In this document: positions 5,404 through 8,289 of the stretch, in pieces
Layout: every line of letters begins with the position of its first letter
Numbering within the stretch: the first letter of the stretch is position 1
Source: Bacteroidales bacterium
GTDB taxonomy: Bacteria; Bacteroidota; Bacteroidia; Bacteroidales; VadinHA17
NCBI GenBank assembly: GCA_003501665.1
Contig: DNOQ01000243.1
Coordinates: 1 to 8,289 of the forward strand
Length of the DNA stretch: 8,289 nucleotides
Direction: 5' to 3'
Made by a program: the position numbers and the translations under genes
Notes under the pieces: model-generated
Seen by the model: only the letters and a program-made list of their open reading frames with translations
What the model was told of the DNA's origin: nothing
Databases searched by the model: none

Positions 5404-7191
5404 ATGAATCAGAAATTTAAATATTTCAGGGAATCTTTGAGACTGGTTTGGAAAAGTGCCCCGGGTTGGACCTTTACAAATATTGTCATTTCTGTTCTCC
5501 GGAGTTTCTTACCTCTGTTTCTTATATGGCTCCTCAGGAACCTGGTTGACGAGCTGACAAAGGCTTCCGCGGTAAATTCTCCTGAAGGAATTTCAGGAAT
5601 ATTGTGGCTCATAATTGCTGTCGTAATAATCTGGTTTGTCGACGAGGCCACATCGGATCTTGGAAACTATGTCCGGAAAAATCAGTCGATGAAACTGGAG
5701 ACTTACATGTACGGGCTGATACATGCAAAATCAATAAGACTCGATCTGCTCAATTTTGAACATTCGGAGTATTTTGATTCTCTTTCAAGAGCTTCCAGGG
5801 AGGCTCCCTGGAGGCCAAACAGCATCCTGAACAATGTTGTTTCAATGTTCCGGAGCCTCCTTTCCCTGCTTCTGATGGCCGGACTTCTTGCAATACTTCA
5901 CTGGGCTATCGCACTTCTGCTGCTGGTTGTCAATATCCCGGGTATATGGCTGAGACTCAGGTATTCTGACACACTCTACAATTTCCAGCGCGAACAAACT
6001 CCTGAAGCGAGAAAAGCCGCTTATTTCAACTGGCTCCTCACTGGTGACCGCCCTTCGAGGGAAATAAGGCTTTTCGGACTTGGTGAATACTTTACCTCAC
6101 TATTTAAAAAGTCATTTCTTAAAACAAAGGAAGAAGAGATCAGGATAATCAGAAAACGGACAACAATAGAACTGCTTTCCGGCCTGGTTAAAGCAGCAGC
6201 AGTTCTGATAACACTTATTTATGTATCTAAAGAGACAATTACCGGAACACTTACTCTCGGACAAATGACAATGTTCGTCCTTGCCTTCCGGCAGGGAATG
6301 ATCTATATTAAAGACCTCCTGGGTTCTCTTGCAGGTCTTTATGAAGATTCACTTTTTATCGGTGATATATTTGAATTCCTGAATCTTGAAGAAAAAATTA
6401 AGGCTTCCCCGCCCGTTCAGAAGATAAACAGCTTCAACAGTAATATAAAAGTAACCGGTCTTTCATTCACATATCCGGGGAACACCTCAAAAACAATAAA
6501 TGAGGTCTCCTTTGAAATAAAAAAGGGAGAAGTGATAGCACTCGTCGGACCAAACGGTGCCGGAAAAACGACCCTGGTAAGGCTTCTCTGCCGGCTTTAT
6601 GACCCGGATTCAGGTTCGGTAAAAATTGACGATACCAATCTCAGAAACCTTGATCCGGAAGAATACAGGAAACTGGTCTCGGTGGTATTCCAGGATTTTA
6701 TGCTCTATAACCTCAGCGCCGGTGAAAATATCCGTCTGGGTAATATCGGTAAAAATGATCCTCACGAAGATATAGTTGCGGCAGCGAAAGTGACAGGAAT
6801 TCATGACCTTGTCAAAGAACTTCCTGATGGTTATTCAACCGTTATCGGGACTCTTTTCAATGAAAGCCGGGAATTAAGCTGGGGTGAATGGCAAAAGTTT
6901 GCATTATCAAGAGCTCTGTTCAGAGATGCTCCGATACTGATCCTCGATGAACCATCAAGCGCCCTCGATGCCGATACCGAATATGAGATTTTCAGCCGCT
7001 TCCGCGAAATAGTAAAAGGAAGGACATCAATCCTGATCAGCCACAGATTCACAAATGTAAGCATTGCCGACAGGATCATCGTTCTTGAAAAGGGAATGGT
7101 TGCCGAAAACGGCACCCATGATGAGCTGATGAAAAAACAAGGTGTGTATTATTCAATGTATATCAAACAAACCGGCAGATTCTTAATATGA
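5404..7191 (+). CDS. ABC exporter half-transporter (fused membrane and ATPase domains)
   Basis: This 595-residue type IV ABC exporter subunit would act as a homodimer in the inner membrane. The N-terminal part has several membrane segments (about 24-46, 64-82, 148-180 as a pair, 260-277 and a less clear one at 285-300). The ATPase domain covers about 345-590: Walker A GPNGAGKTT (382-390), Q-loop Gln430 in VFQDFMLYNLS, signature ELSWGEWQKFALSRA (490-504), Walker B ILILDEP with Asp515 and Glu516, D-loop SALD, and switch His547 in LISHR. The signature reads LSWGE where LSGGQ is usual. There is no N-terminal C39 peptidase domain, so cleavage of any cargo leader would be done by another protein such as the upstream peptidase. 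The gene follows that peptidase by 14 bp and overlaps the next gene through ATGA. McjD/LasD-like peptide export is an inference; lipid or drug export is possible. Confidence 0.9.
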   Translation: MNQKFKYFRESLRLVWKSAPGWTFTNIVISVLRSFLPLFLIWLLRNLVDELTKASAVNSPEGISGILWLIIAVVIIWFVDEATSDLGNYVRKNQSMKLETYMYGLIHAKSIRLDLLNFEHSEYFDSLSRASREAPWRPNSILNNVVSMFRSLLSLLLMAGLLAILHWAIALLLLVVNIPGIWLRLRYSDTLYNFQREQTPEARKAAYFNWLLTGDRPSREIRLFGLGEYFTSLFKKSFLKTKEEEIRIIRKRTTIELLSGLVKAAAVLITLIYVSKETITGTLTLGQMTMFVLAFRQGMIYIKDLLGSLAGLYEDSLFIGDIFEFLNLEEKIKASPPVQKINSFNSNIKVTGLSFTYPGNTSKTINEVSFEIKKGEVIALVGPNGAGKTTLVRLLCRLYDPDSGSVKIDDTNLRNLDPEEYRKLVSVVFQDFMLYNLSAGENIRLGNIGKNDPHEDIVAAAKVTGIHDLVKELPDGYSTVIGTLFNESRELSWGEWQKFALSRALFRDAPILILDEPSSALDADTEYEIFSRFREIVKGRTSILISHRFTNVSIADRIIVLEKGMVAENGTHDELMKKQGVYYSMYIKQTGRFLI

Positions 7192-8289
7192 TAAACGGCC
7201 TTAAACTGAGAAATGAGGAGTTGCTCCTGTGCCGGCTGTGCAGAATGTCGTTCGATCCGGAAAATATACCGGGACTACGATCCATGGCAGAGAAAATAAC
7301 TGACTGGAACTCTTTCTCTGATCTTGCCGCAAATCATGGAATTGCAGCCCTGATATATAACAATATGGCTTCACTTGGTCTGCTGCAATTTGTTCCTCCG
7401 GATATTAAAGAGATCCTGAGAAATTCCCTTTTAACGAACATTGCACGGAATGCAGGCTTTATTGAGAAAACATCATGGGTATCGGAATTACTTAACTACT
7501 ATGGCATCAAAATAGTCCTGCTGAAAGGACTCGCGCTGGAATTGTCGGTTTACGGGAATACCGGACTGAGACAGATGACCGATGTCGATATACTGGTCAG
7601 GAGGGAAGAGTCGCTGAAAGCAAGGAAAATACTGATTGAGAACGGATTTATATCTCACCCCTTAAAGTCAACTTTATATAAACCCATTCTTGCCTATGCC
7701 GGGAAACATCTTCCAACACTCACAAAAGAAGGATTCGCAATTGAGATCCACAATGAATTGTTCGGAAAGAAAAATAGCTTCCTGACGAAAAAGCTTCTGG
7801 ATGACAGTTATGAAACTGAAATAAAAGGAGCTAAAGTATTTATCCCCGATCCGCTTATGTTTTTCTTATATCTCGTTAAGCATTTATGGCTTCATGAGAT
7901 GAACAATGAGTCCCAGTTAAGGCTCTATGCTGATCTGGTTGCACTGATCGGAAAGCACCCTGACAAGATATTTGATTCCTGTCTGACAGACCTGGCCATA
8001 AAAGCCGATCTGCATGAGATACTGGCATCTCATCTCAGGCCTTTGAAAGATATCTGGGGGATCTCATTCCCCGGGCAGCTTAACGATTTCTTTGAAAAAT
8101 GGTCTGCACCCGATACTATTTCCAAATTTATTTTTTTCATTAAAAATCCTAAAAATAATCCACAGACTAACAGAGCTGAATTATATCGTTATCATTTAGG
8201 AGAAATCCCGGGTTTTCACCGGAGACTGCTGTTTATTCTGGGTGATCTTTTCCCGACGCCGGAATTCATGAAAAGAAGGTATGGTTGTA
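7188..8289 (+). CDS. Nucleotidyltransferase-fold protein (PF14907-like), 5' part
   Basis: The frame opens at an ATG overlapping the exporter stop (ATGA, 7188-7191) and stays open for 367 codons to the window edge, so the C-terminus is missing. The NTase core is visible. IVLLKGLALE (109-118) is the helix-turn region, GLRQMTDVDILV (126-137) supplies Asp132 and Asp134 as metal ligands, and IEIHNELF (185-192) supplies a likely third acidic residue, Glu186. The segment LGDLFPTPEFMKRRYG (351-366) resembles the conserved end region of the uncharacterised nucleotidyltransferase family found in lasso and other peptide loci (padeN-like). The reaction is unknown; the fold suggests transfer of a nucleotide or sugar-phosphate to a partner. 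The 4-nt overlap puts it in the same operon as the exporter, peptidase and kinase. Family call is good; function is open. Confidence 0.85.
   Translation, partial: MINGLKLRNEELLLCRLCRMSFDPENIPGLRSMAEKITDWNSFSDLAANHGIAALIYNNMASLGLLQFVPPDIKEILRNSLLTNIARNAGFIEKTSWVSELLNYYGIKIVLLKGLALELSVYGNTGLRQMTDVDILVRREESLKARKILIENGFISHPLKSTLYKPILAYAGKHLPTLTKEGFAIEIHNELFGKKNSFLTKKLLDDSYETEIKGAKVFIPDPLMFFLYLVKHLWLHEMNNESQLRLYADLVALIGKHPDKIFDSCLTDLAIKADLHEILASHLRPLKDIWGISFPGQLNDFFEKWSAPDTISKFIFFIKNPKNNPQTNRAELYRYHLGEIPGFHRRLLFILGDLFPTPEFMKRRYGC

Noticed and set aside
5404..7191. C39 peptidase-containing bacteriocin exporter
   Set aside because: The protein starts directly with the membrane domain; there is no N-terminal Cys/His protease domain.

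Overview
The window most likely comes from a member of the Bacteroidota (Bacteroidales/Marinilabiliales-like). This is an inference from three things. The ispG gene has the large-insert architecture. Recognisable Shine-Dalgarno sequences are missing ahead of every complete gene, while AT-rich leaders and a perfect TAnnTTTG -7 element are present. The intergenic spaces hold repeats of a style I associate with that phylum. No mobile-element genes, tRNAs, rRNAs or CRISPR arrays were seen.

Left part (1-3430): two housekeeping genes converge. The 3' two thirds of ispG (isoprenoid MEP pathway, iron-sulfur enzyme) runs on the + strand. A complete rnr (RNase R exoribonuclease) runs on the - strand. 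The 99-bp gap between them carries two GC-rich hairpins, one of which reaches the rnr stop codon. A 71-bp divergent promoter region separates rnr from the first gene of the right part.

Right part (3502-8289): a + strand accessory locus. In order it encodes a 94-residue PqqD-like protein (RiPP recognition element type), an HPr-kinase-like P-loop kinase, a small S24/S26-type serine peptidase with a Ser/His signature, a 595-residue ABC exporter half-transporter, and a nucleotidyltransferase-fold protein (PF14907-like) that runs off the right edge. The last four genes are tightly packed (8-nt overlap, 14-nt gap, 4-nt ATGA overlap) and look like one operon. The PqqD-like gene is set apart by 264 bp filled with two non-coding repeat elements.

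Inferred joint role: the PqqD-like protein would bind a peptide leader, the kinase and nucleotidyltransferase would modify the peptide, the peptidase would cut it, and the ABC protein would export it. This gene mix resembles the tailoring/export part of paeninodin-type phosphorylated lasso-peptide loci. However, no precursor, no asparagine-synthetase-like cyclase and no transglutaminase-like B2 protease lies inside the window. The product type is therefore open, and the sequence to the right of base 8289 should decide it.
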